Notes: a model not told the origin generated them from the letters alone. Shown: positions 22,712 through 32,096, counted from the stretch's first letter. The stretch: 41,298 bases of DNA from an uncultured Butyricimonas sp. (GCA_944321845.1 CALUMT010000032.1:1-41298), one strand, 5' to 3'. Numbers and translations: made by a program.

Positions 22712-23401
22712 TTAATTGCTTCCGGATTCAAATTGAATAACATTTTCATCATCGGGATGATATTTCACATTATTGTCTATACAATAACGGTTCAGTTTAT
22801 AAACAGCAATAGAAACCTCATCACCCCACCAACTATCCACATTCTCAAATACCTCTTCCGAACCGAGGACCTCATATATGATTTCCAATTTTTTATCCGA
22901 ATAATAACCTAAACGTCCTTCGGCCGAACTATTCCACCACAAGGGTTTCGTCCACTGGTTTGAAATGATAATCGAGTTATGCAGGTATTCCGGTTGCCCG
23001 GGTTCAAAATCCTCCGAAGCAACGATCTCGAACGATAAAGTATCATTAGCCACATCCAGATTATCCGTCTTATAAACCTTCACCAGAACCTCTCCCGTTT
23101 TTTTACCGGCAGGGATAATCGCCGAAACAATCTCGTATTTAGAACCTGAATTGAAAGAACTTCCTCCCAAATCCTTGATGCCGACCTGACGATCGGTATC
23201 GGCCAATTTCCCGGCCATCGTAATTCTCAGGGAAACCAATCCTTCCGTCGTACCTTCAGGCTGAACGGCAAACAAAAACAACACCGTATCATTCGCCATA
23301 TAAAAATTCGCCCGGGCCTTGGCATCCCATGTCGGAATTTCGCTTTTAGAACATGCCGCCATCACAAACAGGATAAGCAGGATAAACAATATATATCTCA
23401 T
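22712..23401 (-). CDS. DUF4843 domain-containing lipoprotein
   Basis: A 229-aa lipoprotein with signal MRYILFILLILFVMAAC; Cys17 is the likely lipidation site (MAAC). The early block with FYMANDTVLFLFAVQPEG and later VSLRITMAGKLADTDR and SNQWTKPLWW are typical of DUF4843, a family found almost only next to SusC/SusD pairs. The role is unknown but is presumably in the outer-membrane uptake complex, perhaps surface binding. It lies between the SusD-like gene (23-bp gap) and the PKD-like gene (12-bp gap), all on one strand. Confidence 0.87.
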   Translation of the reverse strand: MRYILFILLILFVMAACSKSEIPTWDAKARANFYMANDTVLFLFAVQPEGTTEGLVSLRITMAGKLADTDRQVGIKDLGGSSFNSGSKYEIVSAIIPAGKKTGEVLVKVYKTDNLDVANDTLSFEIVASEDFEPGQPEYLHNSIIISNQWTKPLWWNSSAEGRLGYYSDKKLEIIYEVLGSEEVFENVDSWWGDEVSIAVYKLNRYCIDNNVKYHPDDENVIQFESGSN

Positions 23402-23424
23402 AGTATTTTTTGATTAATGGTAAT

Positions 23425-24930
23425 TCATTGTCGCCCCGCCGTTGATTCTTCCACGTCGGGAATCTTAAAGGTAAAATAGGAAACATCCTTCATGTGTTCC
23501 GAGAAATCCATGATGGTATTCCGCTTATAATAATACCACAACTGCCCCTCTCCCCAAAACTCCTTCGCATATTCCTTTCTGATTTCCCGCAGCAATTCCT
23601 CCTTGGACATGGACTTGTTCAAGGGGAAACTGCCCAATCCCCGGTTTGCCCGAACCTTGTCCAGAAAGTCAACCCCGTCTGCCGTGGATTCAGCACATTC
23701 TGCAGCGATATAATACATCTCGGACAATCGGATCAATGGAACCCGTTCCTGGAAATAACGGGCAGTCACTGAATTCTGATAATATTTTGAAATCAAAAAA
23801 TAGCTCAGGTAAGGCTCAAACCAATACTGGTAACGCACATCCGCGGAATTGTCCTCGTATACCGCCGAACGGTTATCCTGAGATATCTCCAATCTGGATT
23901 CAGAGGAAGTAAAATCACTCACACCGGGGAATATATAGGCATCCATACAATCCTCCAGATCCGTAACATTTAACGCAAATATATGTTCCGTGGCAAAAGA
24001 ACGGTCCTGGTTCCGGTAATCCGCACTACTCGTGTTACCGATATTAATCAGGTTATCCTTCAACACCCAGGGGAATTTGGATTCCTGATCCCGGATAATC
24101 TCTTTCGCACAGGCCAAAGCGTTGGGAAGATCACCTTTCCACAGGTACACCCGCGCCATGGTCGCTACCGCCGCATAATAATTAAAGCGGAAACGTCGGT
24201 TATGCCAGGAAGGGATATTATCTTCCTCCAACTTATCCCCCGAAGGCAAAGAAGCCAGACAGGATGCCGGGGAAGTACCCAAACGCATCGGGTCATTGGC
24301 CAATAATTCTTTTGCCTGAGTCAAATCAGACAACATGGCCAAAATGGCATCCTCTTGCGTGAATAGAGGTGTCACCGAGTAAGTGAGTTTAGTCACATAG
24401 GGAATGGACTCCTTATCTTTCCCCAGCGAATAGGCTTCCGCAAACATGCGCAGCAAATCAAAATGCAAAAACGCCCGCAAACCCAAGGCTTCTCCTTTAA
24501 TTAGATTGTAATTGTCATCCGAGAAAACATCCTTATTCTCATCAATAGTTTCCAACAGAGAATTCAGGTTTGCAATCTGGGTATATATATTACACCAAAT
24601 ATCTTCCATGAAACCCTCACACCAGGTAACCGCATTTGTATTGGCAGGATCTGCATAACTATATTTATACCAGTATGAGTTATCATAATTCGACTCCAGT
24701 TTGTAATACCCGCCAAGCAAATCAAGCATATTGAACGTCAGCTCCCTCCCGTACAGAGACTCGTCACACATTTTGGCGTAGACACCGATGAGGGCTTCCC
24801 CGTAACCGTCTTCCGTCTTGAACAGATCCTCCCGGTCCAATTGAGAAGAGGCATTCACGTCCAACCAATCCTGACAGGCGGGACATAAAAAGATGGCCAC
24901 AATGGCCCATGCCATATTCAGTCTTTTCAT
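23425..24930 (-). CDS. RagB/SusD family nutrient-binding outer membrane lipoprotein
   Basis: The lid protein that binds the substrate above the SusC channel on the cell surface. The 501 aa start with a lipoprotein signal (likely Cys19 in CPACQDWLDV). The SusD hallmark QDWLDVNASSQL follows, then TPR-like helices with EALGLRAFLHFDLLRMFAEAY (the first 20 residues of which are diagnostic) and the C-terminal block VPLIRLSEMYYIAAECAE. The protein is shorter than carbohydrate-type SusD (usually 530-600), closer to RagB. It starts 18 bp after the SusC-like gene. No glycoside hydrolase, sulfatase or peptidase is in the operon, so the substrate may not be a glycan. Confidence 0.94.
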   Translation of the reverse strand: MKRLNMAWAIVAIFLCPACQDWLDVNASSQLDREDLFKTEDGYGEALIGVYAKMCDESLYGRELTFNMLDLLGGYYKLESNYDNSYWYKYSYADPANTNAVTWCEGFMEDIWCNIYTQIANLNSLLETIDENKDVFSDDNYNLIKGEALGLRAFLHFDLLRMFAEAYSLGKDKESIPYVTKLTYSVTPLFTQEDAILAMLSDLTQAKELLANDPMRLGTSPASCLASLPSGDKLEEDNIPSWHNRRFRFNYYAAVATMARVYLWKGDLPNALACAKEIIRDQESKFPWVLKDNLINIGNTSSADYRNQDRSFATEHIFALNVTDLEDCMDAYIFPGVSDFTSSESRLEISQDNRSAVYEDNSADVRYQYWFEPYLSYFLISKYYQNSVTARYFQERVPLIRLSEMYYIAAECAESTADGVDFLDKVRANRGLGSFPLNKSMSKEELLREIRKEYAKEFWGEGQLWYYYKRNTIMDFSEHMKDVSYFTFKIPDVEESTAGRQ

Positions 24931-24948
24931 CTTTTCCTATATTATCAG

Positions 24949-27900
24949 TTAAAAAGTAGCTTGTAATGAAAACGAAAAGTTACGGGCAAAAGGATAAGAG
25001 GTTCCCCGTTCTATATCCACGCTTGACACGCGTAACAATTCATTCATGTAAAATGAAATCTTCAATCGCTCCAAGGCCAGTTTCCGGATCCAGGAATTCT
25101 GCTGGAAATCATATCCCACGTTTAATGAAGATATGTAAAGCTCATTATTCCGTTGCACGAAACGGGAAGTCGGCCTCGTGTAATTCGCATTCCGCGAATC
25201 AAGCACCGTCACCCGATAAGGAGCGACATCTCCGACCTGCTGCCAGGCATCCAGAATACGGCGGTCCAGGTTATCGATTCCCGTCACGTTCTCCACCCGG
25301 GTAATCAAGGTCTGGTTATAAAGATCCCCTCCAAACTTGTAACTGCAGGCCAGCGACAAACTGAATCCCTTGTAACCGGCATTCAAGCCCAGGGAACCAC
25401 TCAACTTGGGAGAAGAATCCCCGATCACAACCTGATCCTCCGCACTCCAGTAATAATCACTCTCCCCATCCTTCGTCAGATACATTTCCCTTCCGGAAGC
25501 GGGATCTATTCCCAGCGAACGCACCCCCCAGATGGCCGTCATGGAACAGCCTTCATAATACAACGTGGCCGGTTTCGTGAACCTGTTGATGTATTTTTCG
25601 ATCACGTCCAGGGAAGTTACATCCTCGTCATCATCAAAATTCTCCAAGGCATCATTCTGTTCTTCATTACTATTCTTGAAGATATCGTATATCTTTTTGA
25701 TTTTATTGTTATTATGCAACCCGGTAAACGACAAGGAAAGATAAGCCCTCTTGGCATCATCACGCCATGGGGTAACCTGCACGGCAAATTCATATCCCCG
25801 ATTCTCGATAACACCCAAGTTTTCAGTATATGACAAAAAACCCGTGGAAGGTGGCAAGGATATATTCGAAAGCAGGTCTTCCGTACGCTGAATATAGTAA
25901 TCGGCCCGAAGTGTCAGGAAACGCTTAATTTGGATATCTGTCCCAAAATTATAATCCTTGTTCCGTTGCCATCTCAATTTATCGTTAGGTATAGCCACAA
26001 GCTGCGCCCCGATTTTATCACTATACGTGTAATCATAATACTCGTAACGGGCCCTGGACTGCGATGGATCCAGGTTCTGTGTCCCCGTGTACCCCATGGA
26101 TGCCCTTAATTTAAATGTCCGCAACCAATCATTTCCTTTCATAAATTTCTCGTGATGAAGATTCCATCCCGCTCCTAAAGACCAGAATGTTCCCCACGGG
26201 TTGTTTCTGCCATAAGCCGACGATGCACTCTTGCGTAACGAAGCATCCAACAGATAGCGATTGTCATAGGAATAATTTATCGCCCCAACAATACCGATTT
26301 CCCGTAATTTGCTATTTCCTCCCGAAGGTTTACCGTTCTGCTCATACTTCGTTCCGAAGGAGATATCATCCATATAATCATTCCCGAATCCCTCGGCCAC
26401 AACTGTCGTGCTGACCGTATTCGCGGTATAAATATTCCAGGTCACGTTGGCAAAAAGCAGATGCAACCCGAAACCCTTGTTGAAATTAATCCCCGCCTGC
26501 ATGGACACCGTCTCCGAAGCCTCATCCTTTTTCGTGTATTGTCCCTTCCGGTCACTCATACCGTTCTCGTCATAATGGAGGAACTTCGTGTGACTTGCCG
26601 GGTAGAACACATCGGCTCCTCCCTCTTTACGCGTATAACCGAAACTTCCCACGGCCCGAAAGGCATCACTAATCTGCCAATCGACAGAAAAGTTATCCCG
26701 CACTTCCGTATAGCTCGATTCGTCTTTCGTGTTCAATGTTGCGTTATAAAGCGGATTGGCAACATGCTGTTCGTAATAACTACCTTCTCCTTCTCCGGTA
26801 TGTACGGTAAATTCCTTTATCAACTTTCCCTCCTCATCATAAGGAGCCCAATAAGGATTCAACGAAGTATACTCATCAAAAGAACCGTAAGGGGAATTCT
26901 TCGCCCAGTTACGGGTAAATTCTATTGTGTTCCTGAACAAAAGATTCTTGTAAGAATAGGAAAGCGTCGTGTTCACGTTCAAGGTATTTCTGTCCGAACC
27001 GATCATCACACCCGCCAATTTATTAAAATAAAGTCCTACCTGGTAACGAATCCGCTCGTCTCCCCCTTCCAGCGTCAGGGAATGCTTGTTGCTGACACCC
27101 ACGTGTAACGGCTGAGAAAGCCAGTAGGTATCTACCCCTCGGACTACATCGTCATACACCTTCTTGTAGGAATCATAAGCCGTAATGACTCCATTGGAGG
27201 GCCCGTACATGCCGATCTGCACCTCGTAGGCCAGTTTTTCAGCGGCATTCATCAAATTATATCCCGTCAAATCGGGAGCCTCCAGTCCGAAATCACCGGA
27301 ATAATACACCCGTAATTCCCCGGCTTTCGGGCGAATTGTCTCAATGACAACTACCCCGTTACCGGCCTTGGAACCATAAATCGCCTTCGCCGCAGCATCT
27401 TTTAACAAAGTGATACTCGCCACACGATTCATGTCCAGGTCGTATATCTTCTCTAATGTTGTCTCAAACCCGTCCAATATAAACAAGGGTTGATTCGGAT
27501 TATTCTCGTATTCCCCTTGTAGACTTGGAAAAGCCGTTTGTCCCCGTAATTGGATCTCCGGCATCCGGTTCGGATTACTTCCAAATTCCAGGTTCTCTAT
27601 GATTTGAAAAGCAGGATCCAAATTCTTCAGACTCTTCAACAAATTCTGGTTCCCTGCTCGTAAAATATCCTCCCGTTTAAATGTTGTCGCTGATCCCGTG
27701 AAACTTTCCATTCGGCGATTGAACATTCCCGTCACTACCACCTCATCAATCTCCTGCTGTTCTTCCCGCATGGTAACATTTATCTCGCTCTTGCCGGAAT
27801 ACGGGATCTCCTGGGTCACCATCCCCACGAACGAAAACACGAGGACAAGCCTATCCTCCATTTTCGGAACCAACATGGCATATTCTCCATCGGCATTCGT

Positions 27901-28143
27901 TGTTGTTCCGAATAACGAATTCTTCAACCTCACCGTCACCCCCGGCAATGGCCTGTTATTCTCGTCCAGGACCATCCCGTGTACTCGGATTTCCTCCTGC
28001 TGTCTTTGTTTTTTTGAATCAACACGAGTAGAATCCTGTGCCCTGACATCAAGGGGAACATGACAACTTCCCCAACATAGCAACAGCGTCCAGATCAAAA
28101 GACTTAAATTCCTTCGTGAGTGCCACAACTTTCGTTTTTTCAT
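24949..28143 (-). CDS. SusC/RagA family TonB-linked outer membrane protein
   Basis: A 1064-aa TonB-dependent transporter forming the channel under the SusD lid. The signal peptide runs to about residue 35 (VRAQ). A carboxypeptidase-regulatory-like domain follows (about 53-130: VHGMVLDENNRPLPGVTV), then the TonB-box region EVVVTGMF, the plug domain with the SusC signature LLKDAAAKAIYGSKAGNG (near 250-268), and a 22-strand barrel ending in Phe (FSLQATF). There is no N-terminal STN signalling domain, so it should not be controlled by an ECF sigma/anti-sigma pair through that route. The first gene of the operon, behind the promoter at 28177-28208. Confidence 0.96.
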   Translation of the reverse strand: MKKRKLWHSRRNLSLLIWTLLLCWGSCHVPLDVRAQDSTRVDSKKQRQQEEIRVHGMVLDENNRPLPGVTVRLKNSLFGTTTNADGEYAMLVPKMEDRLVLVFSFVGMVTQEIPYSGKSEINVTMREEQQEIDEVVVTGMFNRRMESFTGSATTFKREDILRAGNQNLLKSLKNLDPAFQIIENLEFGSNPNRMPEIQLRGQTAFPSLQGEYENNPNQPLFILDGFETTLEKIYDLDMNRVASITLLKDAAAKAIYGSKAGNGVVVIETIRPKAGELRVYYSGDFGLEAPDLTGYNLMNAAEKLAYEVQIGMYGPSNGVITAYDSYKKVYDDVVRGVDTYWLSQPLHVGVSNKHSLTLEGGDERIRYQVGLYFNKLAGVMIGSDRNTLNVNTTLSYSYKNLLFRNTIEFTRNWAKNSPYGSFDEYTSLNPYWAPYDEEGKLIKEFTVHTGEGEGSYYEQHVANPLYNATLNTKDESSYTEVRDNFSVDWQISDAFRAVGSFGYTRKEGGADVFYPASHTKFLHYDENGMSDRKGQYTKKDEASETVSMQAGINFNKGFGLHLLFANVTWNIYTANTVSTTVVAEGFGNDYMDDISFGTKYEQNGKPSGGNSKLREIGIVGAINYSYDNRYLLDASLRKSASSAYGRNNPWGTFWSLGAGWNLHHEKFMKGNDWLRTFKLRASMGYTGTQNLDPSQSRARYEYYDYTYSDKIGAQLVAIPNDKLRWQRNKDYNFGTDIQIKRFLTLRADYYIQRTEDLLSNISLPPSTGFLSYTENLGVIENRGYEFAVQVTPWRDDAKRAYLSLSFTGLHNNNKIKKIYDIFKNSNEEQNDALENFDDDEDVTSLDVIEKYINRFTKPATLYYEGCSMTAIWGVRSLGIDPASGREMYLTKDGESDYYWSAEDQVVIGDSSPKLSGSLGLNAGYKGFSLSLACSYKFGGDLYNQTLITRVENVTGIDNLDRRILDAWQQVGDVAPYRVTVLDSRNANYTRPTSRFVQRNNELYISSLNVGYDFQQNSWIRKLALERLKISFYMNELLRVSSVDIERGTSYPFARNFSFSLQATF

Positions 28144-28176
28144 ATGAATTAATTATTGTATTTTGATTTACCTCGG

Positions 28177-28208
28177 CAAAAATAAACGTCTCAACGGTCC
28201 CCGTCAAT
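28177..28208 (-). promoter_or_regulatory. Promoter of the SusCD operon
   Basis: On the minus strand ATTG (28208-28205), 20-bp spacer, TATTTTTG (28184-28177). The -7 box is exact and the -33 has one mismatch. It is 34 bp upstream of the SusC ATG. Confidence 0.7.
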
Positions 28209-28229
28209 CCACATTCATAGGGATATTAA

Positions 28230-28256
28230 AACAAAAATTCCCTATAAATAGGGAAT
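28230..28256 (-). terminator. Intrinsic terminator after the YciO-like gene
   Basis: A 9-bp stem (ATTCCCTAT 28237-28245, ATAGGGAAT 28248-28256) with a very short loop. In the minus direction it runs into TTTTTGTTTT, a good T tail. It separates the YciO-like gene from the SusCD operon promoter. Confidence 0.8.
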
Positions 28257-28284
28257 CAAAGAAATAAAATACCGTTGTACATAT

Positions 28285-28896
28285 TTAATTAAACTCACCT
28301 AATCCCTGACGTACCAACACGATCTCGTCTCCGGTACAGTCAATTACCGTGGAGGGGACATTGTTGCCGTATCCTCCATCTATCACCAGGTCAACCAACT
28401 TGCCGTAATGCTCGTGTATCAATTCCGGGTCTGTGATGTATTCCAACACGTCATCTTCTTTGGCCTTCACGGAAGTAGTTAATAAGGGAGCGCCTAACTC
28501 ATCCACGATAGCGTGCACGATAAAATTGTTCGGGACCCGGATACCTATTGTCTTGCGGCGGTTCATCAACATATTGGGCAATTTGCTCGTTGCCGGCAAC
28601 ACGAAGGTGTAAGGACCGGGCAGATAATGTTTCATCAGCCGGAACACTTCATTGCTCACCTTGGCATAGGTGGCGATATTGCTCAGATCCCGGCAGATCA
28701 TCGAGAAATTCGCTTTTTCCGGTTTCACACCCCGAAGGGCACAAACCCGCTGCACCGCTTTCACGTTATTGATATCACATCCGATAGCGTAAATCGTGTC
28801 AGTGGGATAAATGATTACCCCACCGTCACGTAATAGTTCCACTATCTTCCGGATATCCCGGTCGTTTGGATTATCCTCGAACAAGCGTACAAGCAT
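28285..28896 (-). CDS. Sua5/YciO/YrdC family protein, YciO type
   Basis: A 203-aa protein with the dsRNA-binding fold of threonylcarbamoyl-AMP synthases, which make the activated intermediate for tRNA t6A. The nucleotide site region PTDTIYAIGCD (31-41) is clear. However, the middle (ANFSMICRDLSNIATYAK, then PGPYTFVLPAT) and LLTTSVKAKEDD match E. coli YciO rather than TsaC, and the usual KxRP..PL motif of TsaC is altered (GVKPEKANF). E. coli YciO cannot replace TsaC, so the true role is uncertain and a second TsaC may exist elsewhere. It starts 12 bp after the transaldolase gene and is probably co-transcribed with it. Confidence 0.9.
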   Translation of the reverse strand: MLVRLFEDNPNDRDIRKIVELLRDGGVIIYPTDTIYAIGCDINNVKAVQRVCALRGVKPEKANFSMICRDLSNIATYAKVSNEVFRLMKHYLPGPYTFVLPATSKLPNMLMNRRKTIGIRVPNNFIVHAIVDELGAPLLTTSVKAKEDDVLEYITDPELIHEHYGKLVDLVIDGGYGNNVPSTVIDCTGDEIVLVRQGLGEFN

Positions 28897-28908
28897 ATTC
28901 CGCTCGAA

Positions 28909-29565
28909 TTATGAGTTCACTTTCTTGTGGTCTGCCAGGAATGCAGCCAGACCGGAATCCGTCAACGGGTGCTTCAACAAGCCCTTGATGGCAGCCAACG
29001 GACAGGTAGCCACATCCGCACCGGCCTCAATACACTGGATAATATGTTGTGTATGACGGATAGAAGCGGCCAACACCTGCGTGTTGAATCCGTAATAGCC
29101 ATACATATCCACAATCTTCTCGATCAATTCGATACCGTCACTGCAGATATCGTCCAAACGGCCCACGAACGGAGAAACATAAGTTGCACCGGCCTTGGCA
29201 GCCAACAATGCCTGCCCCGGAGAGAATACCAACGTACAGTTCGTGCGGATTCCCTTCTTGGAGAAATACTTGATAGCCTTGATACCATCAGCGATGCAAG
29301 GAACCTTCACCACGATATTCGGGTGCAATGCTGCCAATTCCTCACCTTCCTTAATGATTCCCTCGTAATCCGTGGCAATCACTTCCGCGCTCACGTCTCC
29401 ATCCACGATATTGCAGATTTCCACGTAATGTTTCTTACAATTTTCATCACCCCGGATACCTTCCTTCGCCATCAGGGAAGGATTCGTGGTTACCCCGTCT
29501 AACACTCCCAAATCATTGGCCTCACGTATCTGGTCAAGGTTTGCCGTATCAATAAAAAACTTCAT
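28909..29565 (-). CDS. fsa: Transaldolase / fructose-6-phosphate aldolase (TalC type)
   Basis: A small class I aldolase of the pentose phosphate pathway. The 218 aa match the short decameric transaldolase/FSA group: [15 protein letters not shown] at the N-terminus, GVTTNPSLM (24-32), the Schiff-base Lys in IVVKVPC (near 85-91), and [27 protein letters not shown]-type block (only its start quoted: [13 protein letters not shown]). The sequence alone does not separate true transaldolase from FSA activity. A Bacteroidetes genome usually relies on this type for transaldolase function. It has its own exact -7 box at 29602-29609 and leads the YciO-like gene. Confidence 0.95.
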   Translation of the reverse strand: MKFFIDTANLDQIREANDLGVLDGVTTNPSLMAKEGIRGDENCKKHYVEICNIVDGDVSAEVIATDYEGIIKEGEELAALHPNIVVKVPCIADGIKAIKYFSKKGIRTNCTLVFSPGQALLAAKAGATYVSPFVGRLDDICSDGIELIEKIVDMYGYYGFNTQVLAASIRHTQHIIQCIEAGADVATCPLAAIKGLLKHPLTDSGLAAFLADHKKVNS

Positions 29566-29601
29566 CTTATATTTATTTTATGTTCAACATCAAATAACGT
29601 A

Positions 29602-29609
29602 CAAAAATA
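29602..29609 (-). promoter_or_regulatory. -7 element for the transaldolase gene
   Basis: Reads TATTTTTG on the minus strand, exact to consensus, 36 bp before the ATG. No TTTG is found at the ideal distance. Confidence 0.55.
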
Positions 29610-29646
29610 AGAAACAAATCCCGAAACTCCATACACTTTACCTGCT

Positions 29647-30897
29647 TTAACTTAATACCCCGAACAGCAACCAGGCTATCAACAGCGTGAAGAACACGTT
29701 AAACACCTGCGCTCCCAAGAAGGCAAGGGTCGAACGCCTGTTCTCCGTCGTGATCAGACTCCGAAAATCCGTCTCCAACCCGATGGAAGTAAATGCCAGG
29801 GCAAACCACATCCCCTGTATGTTTTTCAGAATCGGTTTCGCTTCCGATACAACCGTCGGATCCACCAGGAACGAGAACACAAGTGATGCCGCCACGAATC
29901 CCAACACGAATTTCGGGAAACGCAACCAGATCACCTTCAAGGTCGGCTTTTCCTCGGTCGCCACCTCTTTTTTGGTATAGGACCAGTAAATACTGATCAG
30001 GAAGGCCGCTATACCCAACAGGACATTCTGCGAAAACTTCACGATGGAACTCGTCTGCAGGGCCACCTCCCCGTAAATTGCCCCCGTGGCCGCCACGGCT
30101 CCCGTCGTGTCAATCGTTCCCCCGATCCATGCACCGGCCATGTCTTCCGGCAAACCAAGCATTTTGGCCAAAGCCGGCATAATCAATATCATCGGGACAG
30201 CGACCACCAGTACCAGCGACACCACGTAGGAAAGCTTCGTCTTATCACCCTTTATGGCACCGGCCGTGGCTACCGCCGCCGATACCCCACAAATGGACAC
30301 GGCACTAGACAACATCAGGGACATCTCCTTGTCTATCCCCATCTTCTTGCACAGCCAGAAACAAAAATTCCAAACCGTAAACACCACCACGCAGGACTGT
30401 ATCAAACCCAACGCCCCGGCTTTCAGCAAATCATCAAAGAGAACCGTCGTACCCAACAGCACCAGACCGATTTTCACGAACAGTTCCGATGACAAGGACT
30501 CCTTCAGCCACCGGGGTACGGAAAACACGTTACTGATAAAAAGCCCGATCAGCAAACTGAATATCACGGTTTCGAATCCCCAATCCTTCAGGAATTTGTT
30601 CCCGCTCACCACCATCGCCAACAAGGTCAGGAAAAACACCACCGGGAAACTCATCACCACCGTCTTCAACCGCTTCCCCGTGAAAAATCCGGCTACCAGG
30701 GCCATCACGAACATGAAGCAGAATACAATCAAGGCATGTCCCACGTTATCCAACGTGAACACCTTATTCATCAACGCCTCGGAATCCGCCCACGAGAACG
30801 AAGGCCAATGAGGCTTCAACTGAAATACGACTAAAAGAATAATCAACCACCCCACACCCGTTGAGGTCCAGTCTTCTGAAATTTTCCATTTTCCCAT
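29647..30897 (-). CDS. YeiH-type putative sulfate exporter family transporter
   Basis: A 416-aa polytopic inner-membrane protein of the UPF0324/YeiH (Cons_hypoth698) family with about 10-11 helices. Diagnostic blocks are ISNVFSVPRWLKESLSSELF, GLVLLGTTVLFDDLLKAG, SAVSICGVSAAVATAGAI and GAWIGGTIDTTGAVAATGAI. The family is annotated as putative sulfate exporters, but evidence for substrate is thin. It is slightly longer than E. coli YeiH because of an N-terminal extension of about 60 residues. No lysR-type regulator is adjacent, unlike in many relatives. Exact -7 box at 30936-30943. Confidence 0.88.
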   Translation of the reverse strand: MGKWKISEDWTSTGVGWLIILLVVFQLKPHWPSFSWADSEALMNKVFTLDNVGHALIVFCFMFVMALVAGFFTGKRLKTVVMSFPVVFFLTLLAMVVSGNKFLKDWGFETVIFSLLIGLFISNVFSVPRWLKESLSSELFVKIGLVLLGTTVLFDDLLKAGALGLIQSCVVVFTVWNFCFWLCKKMGIDKEMSLMLSSAVSICGVSAAVATAGAIKGDKTKLSYVVSLVLVVAVPMILIMPALAKMLGLPEDMAGAWIGGTIDTTGAVAATGAIYGEVALQTSSIVKFSQNVLLGIAAFLISIYWSYTKKEVATEEKPTLKVIWLRFPKFVLGFVAASLVFSFLVDPTVVSEAKPILKNIQGMWFALAFTSIGLETDFRSLITTENRRSTLAFLGAQVFNVFFTLLIAWLLFGVLS

Positions 30898-30935
30898 TCA
30901 ATACACTATTAAATCAAACACTTAAAATTAATGGA

Positions 30936-30943
30936 CAAAATTA
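30936..30943 (-). promoter_or_regulatory. -7 element for the YeiH-type gene
   Basis: Reads TAATTTTG on the minus strand, exact to TAnnTTTG, 38 bp before the ATG. No clear -33 box. Confidence 0.5.
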
Positions 30944-30988
30944 AGAAAACCCTCTCGACCGGACATCCGCATTTGTACCACTTTCCCC

Positions 30989-31372
30989 TCAATACATTTC
31001 CAGCATTCCCTTGATCGATCCCAGGTAATACTCCCGCCATCCCTCCGTTATCTCCTCGTACACGTCATCCGGGATATTCGTGTGGGTCAGTTCCACCCGG
31101 GTCTTGTCTCCCCCCTCCTTCTTCAACTGCAAGGTCACGATGGAAGGCTTCTCCGTCTCCCCGAAGAACCATTCCTGCACCAGTAGCCGGTTGGGTTTCA
31201 CGTCAATATTCACCCCGCAAATATCCCCTTCCCACAGGGAAAACACAAACCCCTTCTCGGCCTTCATCTCCGCCGGGTAACCGCTCCAGATTTCAATCTG
31301 GAAAGGATTCGTCAAGGCCGCGAACACCTCCTCCGGGCTAGCTGCAATTGTCAATGCGTATTTAAAATCCAT
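30989..31372 (-). CDS. SRPBCC / START-like domain protein (AHSA1-related)
   Basis: A 127-aa single-domain protein with the helix-grip fold of the SRPBCC superfamily. The start MDFKYALTIAASPEEVFAAL, the GDICGVNIDVKPNRLLVQEW block and the C-terminal long helix GWREYYLGSIKGMLEMY match START-like proteins common in Bacteroidetes and related to Aha1 C-terminal domains. Such proteins bind hydrophobic ligands or act as accessory factors; the ligand here is unknown. A terminator from the upstream OmpH gene lies just before it, and no clear promoter was found, so read-through may supply its transcription. Confidence 0.85.
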   Translation of the reverse strand: MDFKYALTIAASPEEVFAALTNPFQIEIWSGYPAEMKAEKGFVFSLWEGDICGVNIDVKPNRLLVQEWFFGETEKPSIVTLQLKKEGGDKTRVELTHTNIPDDVYEEITEGWREYYLGSIKGMLEMY

Positions 31373-31382
31373 GATCTCCGAT

Positions 31383-31413
31383 TATATAAAGAAAGGCTGA
31401 ATAAATCAGCCTT
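31383..31413 (-). terminator. Intrinsic terminator after the OmpH/Skp gene
   Basis: An 8-bp stem (AAGGCTGA 31393-31400, TCAGCCTT 31406-31413) with a 5-base loop, followed on the minus strand by TTCTTTAT. It is 24 bp past the OmpH stop. Confidence 0.7.
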
Positions 31414-31436
31414 CCCCACCTCGTTCCAAACGAGTA

Positions 31437-32030
31437 TTATTTATTTCTGTATTGTTGATTCAATTGATTTACCACGTCCTTCGTGATATCAAAACCGTCC
31501 TCGGCGTAGAACACGTTCCCACCGACAGTCGTACTCAGGATGAGCTGATATCCCTTGGTCTTGTTGTATTCTTTCAAGAAATTCGTGATTTCCGTGAAAA
31601 GCTTCTGGTTCAGTTCTATCTGTTCGCGCTGCGTTGTCTCCATCAACTCCTGATCCAGCTTCTGGAGATTCTGGCGTTTCACCATCAGATCGGCCTGAGC
31701 CTGCTCTGCCCGTTCCCGAGTCACGAAACCGTTATTATCCAGTTTCTGCTGGAAAGCGACCACTTCCTGTTCGAACATTTTGGCTTTCATGTTCAATTCG
31801 GTCCGGTTATTTTCCACTTTTTTCAAGAACGCCTCATTCAACTCCCGGGATTGTTCATAATTGCTCAACAGCGAATCCATGTTGATATAAACAATCTTGG
31901 CATTGGGAACAACGGCCGACAAACCGGTCTGTTCTTCAACGTTTTTCGTCTTGCCGGAAAAATGCAACACATATAACACAATAACGGCAATCAACAATAC
32001 AATGTTTAATCCTATTGAAAAATTCTTCAT
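31437..32030 (-). CDS. OmpH/Skp family periplasmic chaperone
   Basis: A 197-aa protein of the OmpH/Skp family, which holds unfolded outer-membrane proteins in the periplasm. An N-terminal hydrophobic segment (about 5-24) acts as signal or membrane anchor without a clear cleavage site. The beta strand AKIVYINMDSLLSNYEQ (44-60) is the OmpH start, followed by a long helical hairpin arm (about 65-150, rich in Glu, Gln, Lys and Asn) and a closing strand GYQLILSTTVGGNVFYAEDG. It is the third minus-strand gene after the GT2 and CarboxypepD_reg genes but has its own exact -7 box, so it can be expressed alone. Confidence 0.9.
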   Translation of the reverse strand: MKNFSIGLNIVLLIAVIVLYVLHFSGKTKNVEEQTGLSAVVPNAKIVYINMDSLLSNYEQSRELNEAFLKKVENNRTELNMKAKMFEQEVVAFQQKLDNNGFVTRERAEQAQADLMVKRQNLQKLDQELMETTQREQIELNQKLFTEITNFLKEYNKTKGYQLILSTTVGGNVFYAEDGFDITKDVVNQLNQQYRNK

Positions 32031-32088
32031 ACAACAATAATTTAGTAAATCCTTTTAACTAAACCCCAAGAACGGGCTTTTTCGAAGA

Positions 32089-32096
32089 CAAAGATA
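32089..32096 (-). promoter_or_regulatory. -7 element for the OmpH/Skp gene
   Basis: Reads TATCTTTG on the minus strand, exact to consensus, 58 bp before the ATG and just past the end of the upstream gene. Confidence 0.6.
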
